Shown: positions 1-7,515, counted from the stretch's first letter. The stretch: 12,963 bases of DNA from Chlamydiota bacterium (GCA_027459365.1 DAIDIM010000125.1:1-12963), one strand, 5' to 3'. A program made the numbers and translations. The notes: a model not told the origin generated them from the letters alone.

Positions 1-146
1 GCAGATCCGAGGGAGGCGTCCGATGATTTTATTATTTTTTTGCGAGTTAATAGCAGCAACGTCCCTATTGACGAGTAAAAAAATAATAAAAGCGCGGACG
101 CTCTCACCGGAGATGCCATCAAAAAATGTACAAAGTCGAGTTAAAG
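1..146. repeat. Palindromic repeat, copy 1 (left end cut by window)
   Basis: These 146 bases match 643-789 with only a handful of substitutions and one single-base indel. The repeat carries an inverted repeat whose arms contain the GCGTCCG and TTTTATTATTTTTT blocks and their complements, around a short loop near base 60. The right end (about 125-143) carries the AAGTCGAG terminus seen also in copy 2; the left terminus lies outside the window. It has no coding potential. Both copies have the same loop orientation, so they are direct repeats about 642 bp apart, with one gene between them. It looks like a non-autonomous mobile or REP/MITE-like repeat; the transposase that would move it is not present here. 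Confidence 0.9.
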
Positions 147-176
147 TGATTTATAACTAACATAAATATTTTTTGA

Positions 177-205
177 TTGATTGTAATGCCAAAATATTTT
201 ATAAT
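177..205 (+). promoter_or_regulatory. Sigma-70-type promoter of the 229 gene
   Basis: TTGATT (177-182) and a perfect TATAAT (200-205) are separated by 17 bases. The predicted transcript start is near 212. A Shine-Dalgarno-like AGGA (219-222) lies six bases before the ATG at 229. This is the best promoter match in the window. It lies outside the upstream repeat, which ends near 146, so the small gene appears to be transcribed on its own. Confidence 0.65.
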
Positions 206-228
206 AGTAGTATAACATAGGATAAAAT

Positions 229-597
229 ATGTTAAAAATACCTAATTCAAATAGCTCATCATCTTCGACAATCTCTATTTCTTCCGATTCCAATGAGAAT
301 GGGTGCATAGAGAACGTCTTAGAGACAATCAAGACTAAAAAAACACACTTCGTAGCAGCAACCTGTTTATGCCTTTCCGGCATTACAACGGGGATTGTGG
401 CAACCATGATTGATGACTCAACTGCTAAGCGTATATTATATGGTAGTACTGCTGTCACAGTAGTCACTAGTATCGGTTTCATCATAGATGCGTTCGGTTT
501 TAAGAAAAAAACAGAAACTACATCTCCATTGCCAAATGAAGAAGAATCCGCAACTACGCCTTTATTGCCAGGAAATACGATTACACCGAAAATCTGA
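229..597 (+). CDS. Candidate inclusion membrane (Inc-like) protein
   Basis: A 122-residue protein not recognised by homology. It has a polar, serine-rich N terminus (residues 7-22, a run of serines then acidic residues), then two hydrophobic segments at about 41-62 and 69-90 separated by a very short polar loop (DDSTAKR), then a polar tail ending in proline, threonine and glutamate. A closely spaced pair of membrane segments is the bilobed profile used to predict chlamydial Inc proteins, which are secreted by the type III system into the inclusion membrane. The unstructured Ser-rich N terminus fits a secretion signal but does not prove it. The start is supported by AGGA six bases upstream and by a strong promoter. 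The gene sits alone between two direct copies of a palindromic repeat, so it could be lost or moved by recombination. Membrane topology is reasonably clear; the Inc assignment is an inference. Confidence 0.75.
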   Translation: MLKIPNSNSSSSSTISISSDSNENGCIENVLETIKTKKTHFVAATCLCLSGITTGIVATMIDDSTAKRILYGSTAVTVVTSIGFIIDAFGFKKKTETTSPLPNEEESATTPLLPGNTITPKI

Positions 598-610
598 TTA
601 TCCTAAATTT

Positions 611-790
611 TCTTAAACTCGACTTATGTCATTTTTTGAAAGGCAGATCCGAGGGAGGCGTCCGGTGATTTTATTATTTTTTTGCAAGTTAATAGCAGCA
701 ACGTCCCTATTGACGAGTAAAAAAATAATAAAAGAGCGGACGCTCTCACCGGGAGATGCCATCAAAAAATGACATAAGTCGAGTTAAAGA
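611..790. mobile_element. Complete 180-bp palindromic MITE-like element (copy 2)
   Basis: The whole stretch is one long imperfect palindrome centred near 701. The outer arms 616-637 and 764-785 are perfect 22-bp inverted repeats (AACTCGACTTATGTCA followed by six T), and extend to 611/790 with one mismatch. Inner arms continue with GCGTCCG, TTTTATTATTTTTT and GTTAATAG (688-695) pairing with CTATTGAC (707-714), leaving an 11-base loop. The right two thirds is repeated at 1-146. It contains no gene. As RNA it would fold into one very long hairpin directly after the stop codon of the 229 gene (595-597), so it could act as a terminator or stabilise the 3' end. A possible TA or TAA target duplication flanks it, too short to be sure of. 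Confidence 0.85.
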
Positions 791-990
791 ATTCACACTG
801 GGAATAGCTCGTCTAGAGCCATTCTCGGTGTGAATTCTTCGAGGGGATTTGGGATATTTTCGAACGAGTTTACCCCATTTTCGCAAAGCTGATATCTTAC
901 TAAGTTATATGGCTTTGCGAAAAATGGCGGTAAAATCGTCGAAAAGATTCCCGAATATCGTTGAAGGGCACATCGGGGATGGCTCGTCTA
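787..990. repeat. Compound palindrome upstream of miaB
   Basis: Two overlapping inverted-repeat structures are present. The first is a 22-bp imperfect hairpin, 789-810 with 816-837, loop GTCTA, starting and ending in GAATTC. The second is a long palindrome with arms about 816-889 and 912-985 around a loop of about 22 bases; its inner arm is clearest at 881-889 (TCGCAAAGC) with 912-920. The block 816-837 can therefore pair either with 789-810 or with 964-985. The segment 964-990 also resembles 789-815 as a direct copy (shared GCTCGTCTA). It starts where the 611-790 element ends and belongs to a different sequence family. It is read through by the miaB frame but is probably not coding. Confidence 0.7.
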
Positions 991-999
991 AAAATACCA

Positions 1000-1029
1000 T
1001 TGAACTTACCCCCCCTCTTCATATACAAT
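1000..1029 (+). promoter_or_regulatory. Promoter of miaB
   Basis: TTGAAC (1000-1005) and TACAAT (1024-1029) are separated by 18 bases. They lie between the compound palindrome and the ATG at 1041. The predicted transcript start is around 1036, leaving a leader of only about five bases. There is no Shine-Dalgarno sequence before 1041, which is consistent with nearly leaderless translation. This placement supports 1041 over the upstream TTG at 849 as the start. Confidence 0.5.
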
Positions 1030-1040
1030 CCTTCTCTATT

Positions 1041-2381
1041 ATGATTTTTAGAGAGCCAAAAACCTATTTTATCAGGACGTATGGATGCCAGATGAATGAA
1101 CTGGATACGCAAATCATTCAAGGGCAGCTAGAAAAGCGAGGTCTGGCCTTTATCGATGATGAGGAGAATGCCGATCTATTGATCTATAATACCTGTTCGA
1201 TTCGCGATTTGGCAGAAAGAAAGGTCATGGGCAAGTTAGGACAGCTGGGTCGCGGGAAAAAGCGTCATATCATTGGCGTGACTGGCTGTATGGCGATGGC
1301 AAAAAAAGATTCGCTCTTTAGAAAATTCCCTCACCTCGATTTCGTTGTGGGTACGAATAATATTACTGATCTCGGTACGGTTTTAGATGAGGTTCTGTAT
1401 ACACAACGACAGGTCTATAAAACCGATGATCGTTTTGAAGAAAATTTAGATTATTTAGTGGCAAAACGGGACCATAATGTGAAGGCGTTTGTCTCGATTA
1501 TTCGAGGTTGTGATAAGTTTTGTACCTATTGCGTCGTTCCTTATACAAGAGGCGGAGAGGTCTCAAGACCTGCGATGAGCATTATTGAAGAGTGTAAGCA
1601 GTTGGTTGATCGGGGTTATCAAGAAATTACCCTTCTTGGGCAGAATGTCAATAGTTATGGCAAAGATAAGCCTGAATGGAATTGCCTATTTCACGATCTT
1701 TTGTATCAGATCGATCGGATTCCCGGAATGGGAAGAGTTCGCTTTTTGACTTCACATCCCGTCGATATAACGCGCGAATTAATGCTTGCAATTCGGGATT
1801 TGCCGTCCCTTTGTGAGTTTGTCCATTTCCCAATTCAAGCAGGGTCAAATCGAATTTTGAAGAAAATGCATCGCATTTATACAAAAGAGCAGTATTTTGA
1901 AAAAGTTGCTATGCTGACAGAAATTGTTCCCAATGTCTCTTTAGGGACAGATATCATTGTTGGCTTTCCCACAGAAACAGAGGAAGAGTTTTTAGAAACA
2001 TACCAAGCGGTTCATGATATTCGCTACTCTGTTGGGTTTTTCTATTCCTATAGCCCTAGAAAAGGGACGCCAGCGATGCGTTGGAAAGATGATATTCCAG
2101 ACGAGGAGAAGCAAGATCGCTTGCAACGTCTTCTCGATCTGCAGGCAAGTGTCACAAGTGAGATTCGCGCTTCGATGCTCGGCCAAACTTATGAAGTTTT
2201 AGTTGAGCGCTTTAACAAAGATGGAAAAATGTTAAAAGGGAGAACCCGCTGCTGGAAAAAGGTGATCTTCGAAGGGCCTGAAAATCTTATCGGCACTTTA
2301 CAACAAGTCAAAATGAATAGTTTCAGCCACGAAACTCTGATCGGTGAGCGGATTTGCCAGAGCGCGTTAAAAATTCTTTGA
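1041..2381 (+). CDS. miaB: tRNA-2-methylthio-N6-isopentenyladenosine37 methylthiotransferase MiaB
   Basis: MiaB is a cytoplasmic radical-SAM enzyme that inserts sulfur and a methyl group at C2 of isopentenyl-A37 in tRNAs reading codons that begin with U. From the ATG at 1041 the protein has 446 residues, the usual length. The N-terminal UPF0004 domain opens with FIRTYGCQMNE and has cluster cysteines at 16, 52 and 83. The radical-SAM motif GCDKFCTYC supplies cysteines 157, 161 and 164 and is followed by the family-typical VVPYTRGGEVSRP. A TRAM domain fills roughly residues 375-440. The open frame runs upstream to a TTG at 849, but the added 64 residues are encoded by the compound palindrome and by the promoter region and do not resemble MiaB. 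It is monocistronic or followed by the gene at 2418, which has its own likely promoter. Confidence 0.95.
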   Translation: MIFREPKTYFIRTYGCQMNELDTQIIQGQLEKRGLAFIDDEENADLLIYNTCSIRDLAERKVMGKLGQLGRGKKRHIIGVTGCMAMAKKDSLFRKFPHLDFVVGTNNITDLGTVLDEVLYTQRQVYKTDDRFEENLDYLVAKRDHNVKAFVSIIRGCDKFCTYCVVPYTRGGEVSRPAMSIIEECKQLVDRGYQEITLLGQNVNSYGKDKPEWNCLFHDLLYQIDRIPGMGRVRFLTSHPVDITRELMLAIRDLPSLCEFVHFPIQAGSNRILKKMHRIYTKEQYFEKVAMLTEIVPNVSLGTDIIVGFPTETEEEFLETYQAVHDIRYSVGFFYSYSPRKGTPAMRWKDDIPDEEKQDRLQRLLDLQASVTSEIRASMLGQTYEVLVERFNKDGKMLKGRTRCWKKVIFEGPENLIGTLQQVKMNSFSHETLIGERICQSALKIL

Positions 2382-2407
2382 ATAAAATGATTTCTTTATT
2401 GTAAAAT
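2378..2407 (+). promoter_or_regulatory. Possible promoter of the 2418 gene
   Basis: TTGAAT (2378-2383, overlapping the miaB stop) and TAAAAT (2402-2407) are 18 bases apart. The start codon at 2418 lies only ten bases after the -10 box and has no Shine-Dalgarno sequence. This is the same geometry as at miaB and at the 9200 gene. Confidence 0.45.
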
Positions 2408-2417
2408 CCTCTGATAT

Positions 2418-2930
2418 ATGATCAATATAATCGTCAGAAATATCAATCCAGAAACCATTCAATCCATTCGTACATCGCCGAATCATACGATGACACGTTC
2501 AGCCATTCACACATGTGCAAGGGTTGCTCAGGCGGTTTTTGCATCAGGATGCTTTTTTGCCTCCTTGCAAATTCCCTATCGGATATTGCAAATCTTCATG
2601 GGTGGATTGATCTTTATTCAATTGCCACAGATAATGCTTCAGGCATTCCCAATTATCGTCTATTATGATTTGGCAAAAGTTTCTTCAAATATTGCGTCAA
2701 TTTTTAAAAGTCGAGTCATCTTACAATTTGCAAAAGATCAAGCAGGAAAAGTTCCTTATGGCAAACAAGCAGCACAAGTTCTCGAGGACTGTGAAAATGG
2801 CTTCTCCTTGCCTGATTCTGTCTTAAATAACATGAAAAGTGCAAAATCAATTGCTATAGCCATCACTCATGAGACAATTGTTGCGCATAATCTAAATGAT
2901 GTAATCGCATCACTTTTAACCAAGGAGTAA
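2418..2930 (+). CDS. Hypothetical membrane protein, 170 residues
   Basis: I do not recognise this family. The protein starts with a polar stretch of about 30 residues. It then has a hydrophobic region of roughly residues 36-87 that can be read as two membrane segments: VAQAVFASGCFFASLQI, then one starting near ILQIFMGGLIFIQL and running into a long aromatic and aliphatic stretch. The C-terminal half (about 88-170) is soluble, mildly charged and predicted helical. Short tandem hydrophobic segments in a small chlamydial-type protein allow an Inc or effector role, but the evidence is weaker than for the 229 gene. The start lacks a ribosome binding site; an internal ATG at residue 24 (2487) is an alternative. 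The last 15 bases overlap the 3' end of the convergent ligA gene. Confidence 0.7.
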   Translation: MINIIVRNINPETIQSIRTSPNHTMTRSAIHTCARVAQAVFASGCFFASLQIPYRILQIFMGGLIFIQLPQIMLQAFPIIVYYDLAKVSSNIASIFKSRVILQFAKDQAGKVPYGKQAAQVLEDCENGFSLPDSVLNNMKSAKSIAIAITHETIVAHNLNDVIASLLTKE

Positions 2931-4913
2931 TTCAAATTGCTCTTCTGTTAGGATGACAATCCCGAGCTCAAGCGCTTTTTTGTACTTAGAACCAGGATCA
3001 AAGCCTACAATTACGTAATCTGTATTTTTGCTTACAGATCCAGAGACCTTTCCACCCCTTTCTTTAATCAGAGATGCAATTTCATCCCGTGAATAGCCAG
3101 TCAAAGTTCCTGTAAGAACAAATGTTTTTCCAGAGAATGCGGGATTTATCTTTTTTTCACCCATTTTCTGCAATCTGACGCCACAGATGAGAAGCTCCTC
3201 AATCTCTTCTCGATGTTCTTTTTGTTGAAAAAATGTGTAGATCGCAGCAGCCGTTTTATCACCAATTCCTTGAATGGCTCGAAATTCTTCTTCTCTCATA
3301 TTCATTAAAACATGAATATCACGCGTTGCATTTGCAAGCTCCTGTGCTGTTTCAGTTCCAACGTAGGGACACCCAAGTCCCATGATGAATCGAGCTAAAG
3401 AACAATTTTTGGATGCTTCGATGCTATTGAGAAGATTGTAAATCGATTTTTCCTTAAATCCTTCAATTTGAACAAGATCAGCTGCGGTTAAGCGATAGAT
3501 ATCAGATTTGCGTGTAACAAGCCCTTTTTCGACGAGTTGTTCGACAACTTTCTCGCCCATATGCTCAATATCCATGGCATATTTGGAGGCAAAATAGATG
3601 ATCCTTCGCATCACTTGCGCAGTGCATAACGGATTTGTACAACGAAAAGCGACCTCCTCTTGGCTTTTATGAACTTCGGCATGACAAATGGGACAATTTT
3701 TTGGCATATACCAAGCTCCATTAGAATGCCGTCGATTGGCTAAATCTACGCTAACAACTTTAGGAATGACATCGCCCCCTTTTTCAATGAGTACAATATC
3801 TTCAATACGAATATCTTTGCGTGTAATCTCATCCTGATTATGGAGCGTTGCTCTAGAGATTGTGCTTCCGGAGAGAAAGACCGGTTCAAGTTCGGCAACT
3901 GGTGTTAGAATGCCCGTTCTCCCCACTTGGACCGTGATATCAAGGATCTTTGTTTTCGCTTTTTCAGGTGCAAATTTATACGCCATTGCATAGCGAGGCG
4001 TTTTACCTGTTGTTCCCAAAATATCGTGATATGCAAGATCGTTAACTTTGACAACGATTCCATCAATTTCAAAGGGAAGATGGTCCCTTTTTTTATGAAT
4101 TTCCTCTGCAAACTCCATGATGTCCCGTTGCGAGCGAGCCAAACGTAGGTTGTTCAATTCAGCAATGGGGAAGCCCCATTTTTTGAGTTGCAGATGAACC
4201 TCAAGTTGCTCTTTTACAGGTGATTGTCCTTCTGCAATACTATAGCAGAGGAGGTTCAATCTCCTTTTTTCGACAATGCTAGGATCTAGAATTTTTAAAG
4301 ATCCAGCTGCTGCATTGCGTGGATTGGCAAAGATTTCAAGGCCCTGTTCTTGCCGTTCCTGATTGATCGCATGAAAAGAGGCAAGTGTTAGAAAAACCTC
4401 TCCCCTCACCTCAAAATCTTCTGGATAATTTGACCCTTGTAACTCTAAAGGGACTGTTTTAATTGTTTTGATATTGGCCGTGATATCATCGCCTGAGCGC
4501 CCATTCCCTCTTGTGAGGGCGTGAAATAGCTGTCCGTTTTTGTAACGCAAAGAAACGGCGGTACCATCCATTTTCAGTTCGCAACAAAAATCGAGCTCAT
4601 TTTTCTCAGTTAACTTAAAAATCCGTTTTAAAAAATCGCCCACCTCCTCTTCAGAATAGGTGTTGGCTAAGGATAGCATTGGGACCATATGTGCCTTTTG
4701 CTCAAACCCCGTTGTGGGGGCTTCAGCAACGCGTAGAGAGGGGGAGCTGGGAATGATCTGATCCGGATGATTTGCTTCATATTCTCGAAGACGGATCATC
4801 AGCTGATCGTACTCGTAATCGGAAATGACAGGGAGCGCCTCATCGTAATAGTGACGATCATGGGCGATCATCATCTCGACAAGTTCTTTATATTCAGCAT
4901 ACGTTTTAATCAA
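2916..4913 (-). CDS. ligA: NAD-dependent DNA ligase LigA
   Basis: LigA seals nicks in DNA during replication and repair, using NAD+ to adenylate its catalytic lysine. The 665-residue length is standard. The N-terminal Ia domain contains HYYDEALPVISDYEYDQL (residues 21-38). The nucleotidyltransferase motif KMDG is at 114-117, with Lys114 the adenylated residue. The OB-fold follows, then a four-cysteine zinc finger (Cys407, 410, 425 and 430), helix-hairpin-helix repeats (about 475-560) and a C-terminal BRCT domain (about 594-665, starting GKTFVLTGTL). The start codon is TTG (4913-4911), overlapping the glgB stop TGA in the four bases TTGA. The first in-frame ATG (residue 14) would cut into the conserved NAD-binding Ia domain, so the TTG is preferred. 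Expression is probably coupled to glgB. Confidence 0.96.
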   Translation of the reverse strand: MIKTYAEYKELVEMMIAHDRHYYDEALPVISDYEYDQLMIRLREYEANHPDQIIPSSPSLRVAEAPTTGFEQKAHMVPMLSLANTYSEEEVGDFLKRIFKLTEKNELDFCCELKMDGTAVSLRYKNGQLFHALTRGNGRSGDDITANIKTIKTVPLELQGSNYPEDFEVRGEVFLTLASFHAINQERQEQGLEIFANPRNAAAGSLKILDPSIVEKRRLNLLCYSIAEGQSPVKEQLEVHLQLKKWGFPIAELNNLRLARSQRDIMEFAEEIHKKRDHLPFEIDGIVVKVNDLAYHDILGTTGKTPRYAMAYKFAPEKAKTKILDITVQVGRTGILTPVAELEPVFLSGSTISRATLHNQDEITRKDIRIEDIVLIEKGGDVIPKVVSVDLANRRHSNGAWYMPKNCPICHAEVHKSQEEVAFRCTNPLCTAQVMRRIIYFASKYAMDIEHMGEKVVEQLVEKGLVTRKSDIYRLTAADLVQIEGFKEKSIYNLLNSIEASKNCSLARFIMGLGCPYVGTETAQELANATRDIHVLMNMREEEFRAIQGIGDKTAAAIYTFFQQKEHREEIEELLICGVRLQKMGEKKINPAFSGKTFVLTGTLTGYSRDEIASLIKERGGKVSGSVSKNTDYVIVGFDPGSKYKKALELGIVILTEEQFELLLG

Positions 4914-7003
4914 AACTCAACCTCAAAAATCATTGTCGCAAGAGGGGAGAGGAGCAATGAGACAAAATCGGACCCTAGAACGACCTGACGATTGATTTTT
5001 CCAGATCCACCATATTTTTCGTTATCAGAATTGAAGATTTCGACGATTTTTTTTACTTTTTTTAAAGGAATTTTATAATTTTCTATTGTTTCTGGGACAA
5101 AATGGTGAACAATGAAAAGGGGATTTTTCCCTTCCGCTCTCCTTAGGTAAGAGATGACCGATTGGTTGCTATCTGAAAAGTCGACCCACTCATAGCCTTC
5201 CCAATCATAATCTTTTTCCCAAAATTGGCTTTTCTCTAAATATAAATGGTTGATTTCTCGAACCATCGTTTGTAAGCCTTTATGCCAGGGATACTGAAGT
5301 AAATACCAATCGAGTTCTTTGCGGAAATTCCACTCTGCCCACTGCCCTATCTCAGAGCCCATAAAGAGGAGCTTTTTGCCTGGATGGCCCATTTTGTAGC
5401 TATAAAACAATCGGACACTTGCAAATTTTTGCCAATCTGGACCTGGCATTTTTGAAAGAATGCTTTGTTTTCCGTGAACCACTTCGTCGTGTGACAAAAC
5501 GTTGATGAACTTCTCAGAAAAAGCATACAGCAAGCTGAATGTCAGCTCATTTTGATGATACTTTCGAAAAAACGGATCTGTTTTAAAATATTTGAGCGTA
5601 TCGTTCATCCAGCCCATATTCCATTTTAAATCAAATCCAAGCCCATCTGGACTTGTGACTCCCATATATGCGGTCGATTCCTCGGCGATCATGAATGATC
5701 CAGAACACCTTTGATGGACAATCGAATTGAGATGTTTTAGAAATTCAATCGCGCCGAGATTATAACGCCCTCCTTGCGCATTGGGAATCCAAGCCCCCTC
5801 TTCCCTTCCATAATCCAAATAGAGCATAGACGCTACCGCATCGACACGAATTCCATCGATATGCATCTGTTCAAGCCAAAATAGGGCGCTAGCAATCAAA
5901 AAATTGCACACCTCTTTTCGATCATAATTAAAAATTGCAGTGTTCCAATGGGGATGAAAGCCCATTCTTGGATCTTCATGCTCATAGAGCGCAGTTCCAT
6001 CAAAGCGGTGCAAGGCAAAATCATCCACTGGGAAATGGGCTGGCACCCAATCCAATATGACACCAATCCCTTTGGAGTGCATGTGGTCGACAAAAAATTG
6101 AAAATCAGAAACTGTCCCGTAACGACTCGTGACAGCAAAAAATCCGGTCACTTGATAGCCCCATGAATCATCGAGAGGATGTTCCATAATCGGGAGCAAT
6201 TCAACATGGGTAAAACCCATCTCTACACAATAATCGGAAAGTGTCAGTGCGACATCTTTGTAGTTTGGAAAATCATTCCCCCTTCTCCACGAGCCTAAGT
6301 GAATTTCATAAATATTGATTGGAGAATTTAAGCTGATTTGCTTTTTTTTTGCCTTCCATTGGAAACTTTCTACATCTACGACAATCGATGCATTTTTGGG
6401 GCGCAATTCTGCATAGTTTGCATAAGGGTCACATTTTACAAGCAGATCCCTATTTTTTGTCCGAATCTCAAATTTATATTTTTCACCAAATCCGAGGGCC
6501 GGAACAAACAATTCCCAAATCCCAGAAACTCCTAAAGAGCGCATCGGATAAAATCGACCATTAAAATGATTGAAATCGGCAATGAGCGAAACCCCGTCCG
6601 CATTGGGAGCCCAAACAGCAAAGCTAATTCCTGAAATCCCATTCACAACTTTTACGTGCGCACCTAAAATTTTATAGAGTTCATAATGACAACCTTTTGC
6701 GAATAAATAGATATCGGTTTCTCCGACCGTTGGAATAAAGGTATAAGGATCGTGTGCCAGGATCCCATTTTCATAATATACGCGATAATTAGCAGGCGTT
6801 ATTTTTTTTTCCGCTTGATAAACAAAAAGCCCCTCATCACCCACCTTTTGCGTGATGACAATCTGACCTAAAACCTCTATGTAAATAAAAGTTGCGCCAG
6901 GTCTCCAAAGTCTGATTTCATTGTCATGAAGACCCAAAAAACGGTGAGGATCATAATGCAATCCGGAGGATAGAAGGGATATCTCTTTATTTTCGATGGG
7001 CAT
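4910..7003 (-). CDS. glgB: 1,4-alpha-glucan branching enzyme GlgB
   Basis: GlgB makes the alpha-1,6 branches of glycogen by transferring a cut alpha-1,4 glucan chain (glycoside hydrolase family 13). The 697 residues hold an N-terminal early-set region beginning HYDPHRFLGLH (16-26), a CBM48 domain (about 115-205), the catalytic barrel (about 225-590) and a C-terminal beta domain. Catalytic residues are visible: Asp388 in GIRVDAV (nucleophile), Glu441 in MIAEEST (acid/base) and His505-Asp506 in LSHDEVVHGK. The family motif DWVPAHFP is at 318-325. The ATG has a GAGGA about 13 bases upstream, a little far. It is the first gene of a two-gene unit with ligA, an unusual pairing that suggests chromosomal neighbourhood rather than shared function. 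It is divergent from the SWIB gene. Confidence 0.96.
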   Translation of the reverse strand: MPIENKEISLLSSGLHYDPHRFLGLHDNEIRLWRPGATFIYIEVLGQIVITQKVGDEGLFVYQAEKKITPANYRVYYENGILAHDPYTFIPTVGETDIYLFAKGCHYELYKILGAHVKVVNGISGISFAVWAPNADGVSLIADFNHFNGRFYPMRSLGVSGIWELFVPALGFGEKYKFEIRTKNRDLLVKCDPYANYAELRPKNASIVVDVESFQWKAKKKQISLNSPINIYEIHLGSWRRGNDFPNYKDVALTLSDYCVEMGFTHVELLPIMEHPLDDSWGYQVTGFFAVTSRYGTVSDFQFFVDHMHSKGIGVILDWVPAHFPVDDFALHRFDGTALYEHEDPRMGFHPHWNTAIFNYDRKEVCNFLIASALFWLEQMHIDGIRVDAVASMLYLDYGREEGAWIPNAQGGRYNLGAIEFLKHLNSIVHQRCSGSFMIAEESTAYMGVTSPDGLGFDLKWNMGWMNDTLKYFKTDPFFRKYHQNELTFSLLYAFSEKFINVLSHDEVVHGKQSILSKMPGPDWQKFASVRLFYSYKMGHPGKKLLFMGSEIGQWAEWNFRKELDWYLLQYPWHKGLQTMVREINHLYLEKSQFWEKDYDWEGYEWVDFSDSNQSVISYLRRAEGKNPLFIVHHFVPETIENYKIPLKKVKKIVEIFNSDNEKYGGSGKINRQVVLGSDFVSLLLSPLATMIFEVEF

Positions 7004-7144
7004 TTAAAATCGTTTTTCCTCACTCATACACTAAAAAAATTTTTTCAAAAATGAAAATTCTCCTTGCATGAATAAAAAATATCATTCATCAGTAATAGAA
7101 AAGAAGTCGTGAAGATCGCCTTCTAACCTTAAGGAAAAGGAAGT

Positions 7145-7468
7145 ATGAAGAAAAAAGCAAAAAAAACTGCAAAAAAAACCGCCAAACGAGCAACAGCAAA
7201 AAAAGCTACAGGCGCGAAGAAAAAAGCTGGGCTCACTCAAATTACTTACACCGTCTCTGATGATCTCCAAGCAATTGTTGGATCAAGACAAATCACACGC
7301 CCCCAAATTGTAAAAAAAATGTGGGACTATATCAAAGCAAAGAAATGCCAAGATCCAAAAAATAGAAGAATGATCATTCCGGACGATAAATTATCTAAAG
7401 TGCTCGGGAATAAACCAGTTGATATGTTAAAACTCGCAGGACATATCAATAAGCACATTAAAAAATAA
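7145..7468 (+). CDS. SWIB/MDM2-domain protein with histone-like lysine-rich tail
   Basis: The protein has 107 residues. Residues 1-28 are a basic tail built from K, A and T (MKKKAKKTAKKTAKRATAKK and onward), resembling histone H1 or the chlamydial histone-like proteins Hc1 and Hc2. Residues about 30-105 form a SWIB domain: ITYTVSDDLQAIVGSRQITR, then VKKMWDYIKAKKCQDPKN and RMIIPDDKLSKVLG. SWIB domains are eukaryotic chromatin-remodelling modules. Stand-alone bacterial copies are typical of chlamydiae, where a SWIB domain is also fused to topoisomerase I. DNA binding or a role in chromosome compaction is inferred from the tail. The AAGGAAGT just before the ATG is a usable ribosome binding site. 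A good terminator follows, so it is probably transcribed alone. Confidence 0.9.
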   Translation: MKKKAKKTAKKTAKRATAKKATGAKKKAGLTQITYTVSDDLQAIVGSRQITRPQIVKKMWDYIKAKKCQDPKNRRMIIPDDKLSKVLGNKPVDMLKLAGHINKHIKK

Positions 7469-7484
7469 ATTATTATACGAGTCT

Positions 7485-7515
7485 AAAATCCCCTCATAAA
7501 GAGAGGGGATTTTTT
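7485..7515 (+). terminator. Rho-independent terminator after the SWIB gene
   Basis: AAAATCCCCTC (7485-7495) pairs perfectly with GAGGGGATTTT (7503-7513) around a seven-base loop, and the right arm runs into a stretch of T. It lies 17 bases after the SWIB stop codon. Confidence 0.88.

Noticed and set aside
141..485. 114-residue open frame on the minus strand opposite the 229 gene
   Set aside because: It runs antisense to the better-supported Inc-like gene, begins opposite the middle of it and ends at the repeat border; no promoter or ribosome binding site was seen.
1..789. CRISPR-like array from the repeated blocks
   Set aside because: There are only two copies, about 146-180 bp long and 642 bp apart, with a gene between; this is not the spacing or size of CRISPR repeats.
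849..1040. N-terminal extension of the miaB frame starting at TTG
   Set aside because: It is encoded by palindromic repeat sequence and a likely promoter, and adds 64 residues with no MiaB counterpart.
7004..7144. Divergent promoters between glgB and the SWIB gene
   Set aside because: Several TTG- and TA-rich hexamers occur, but none has acceptable spacing on either strand; no specific site can be supported.
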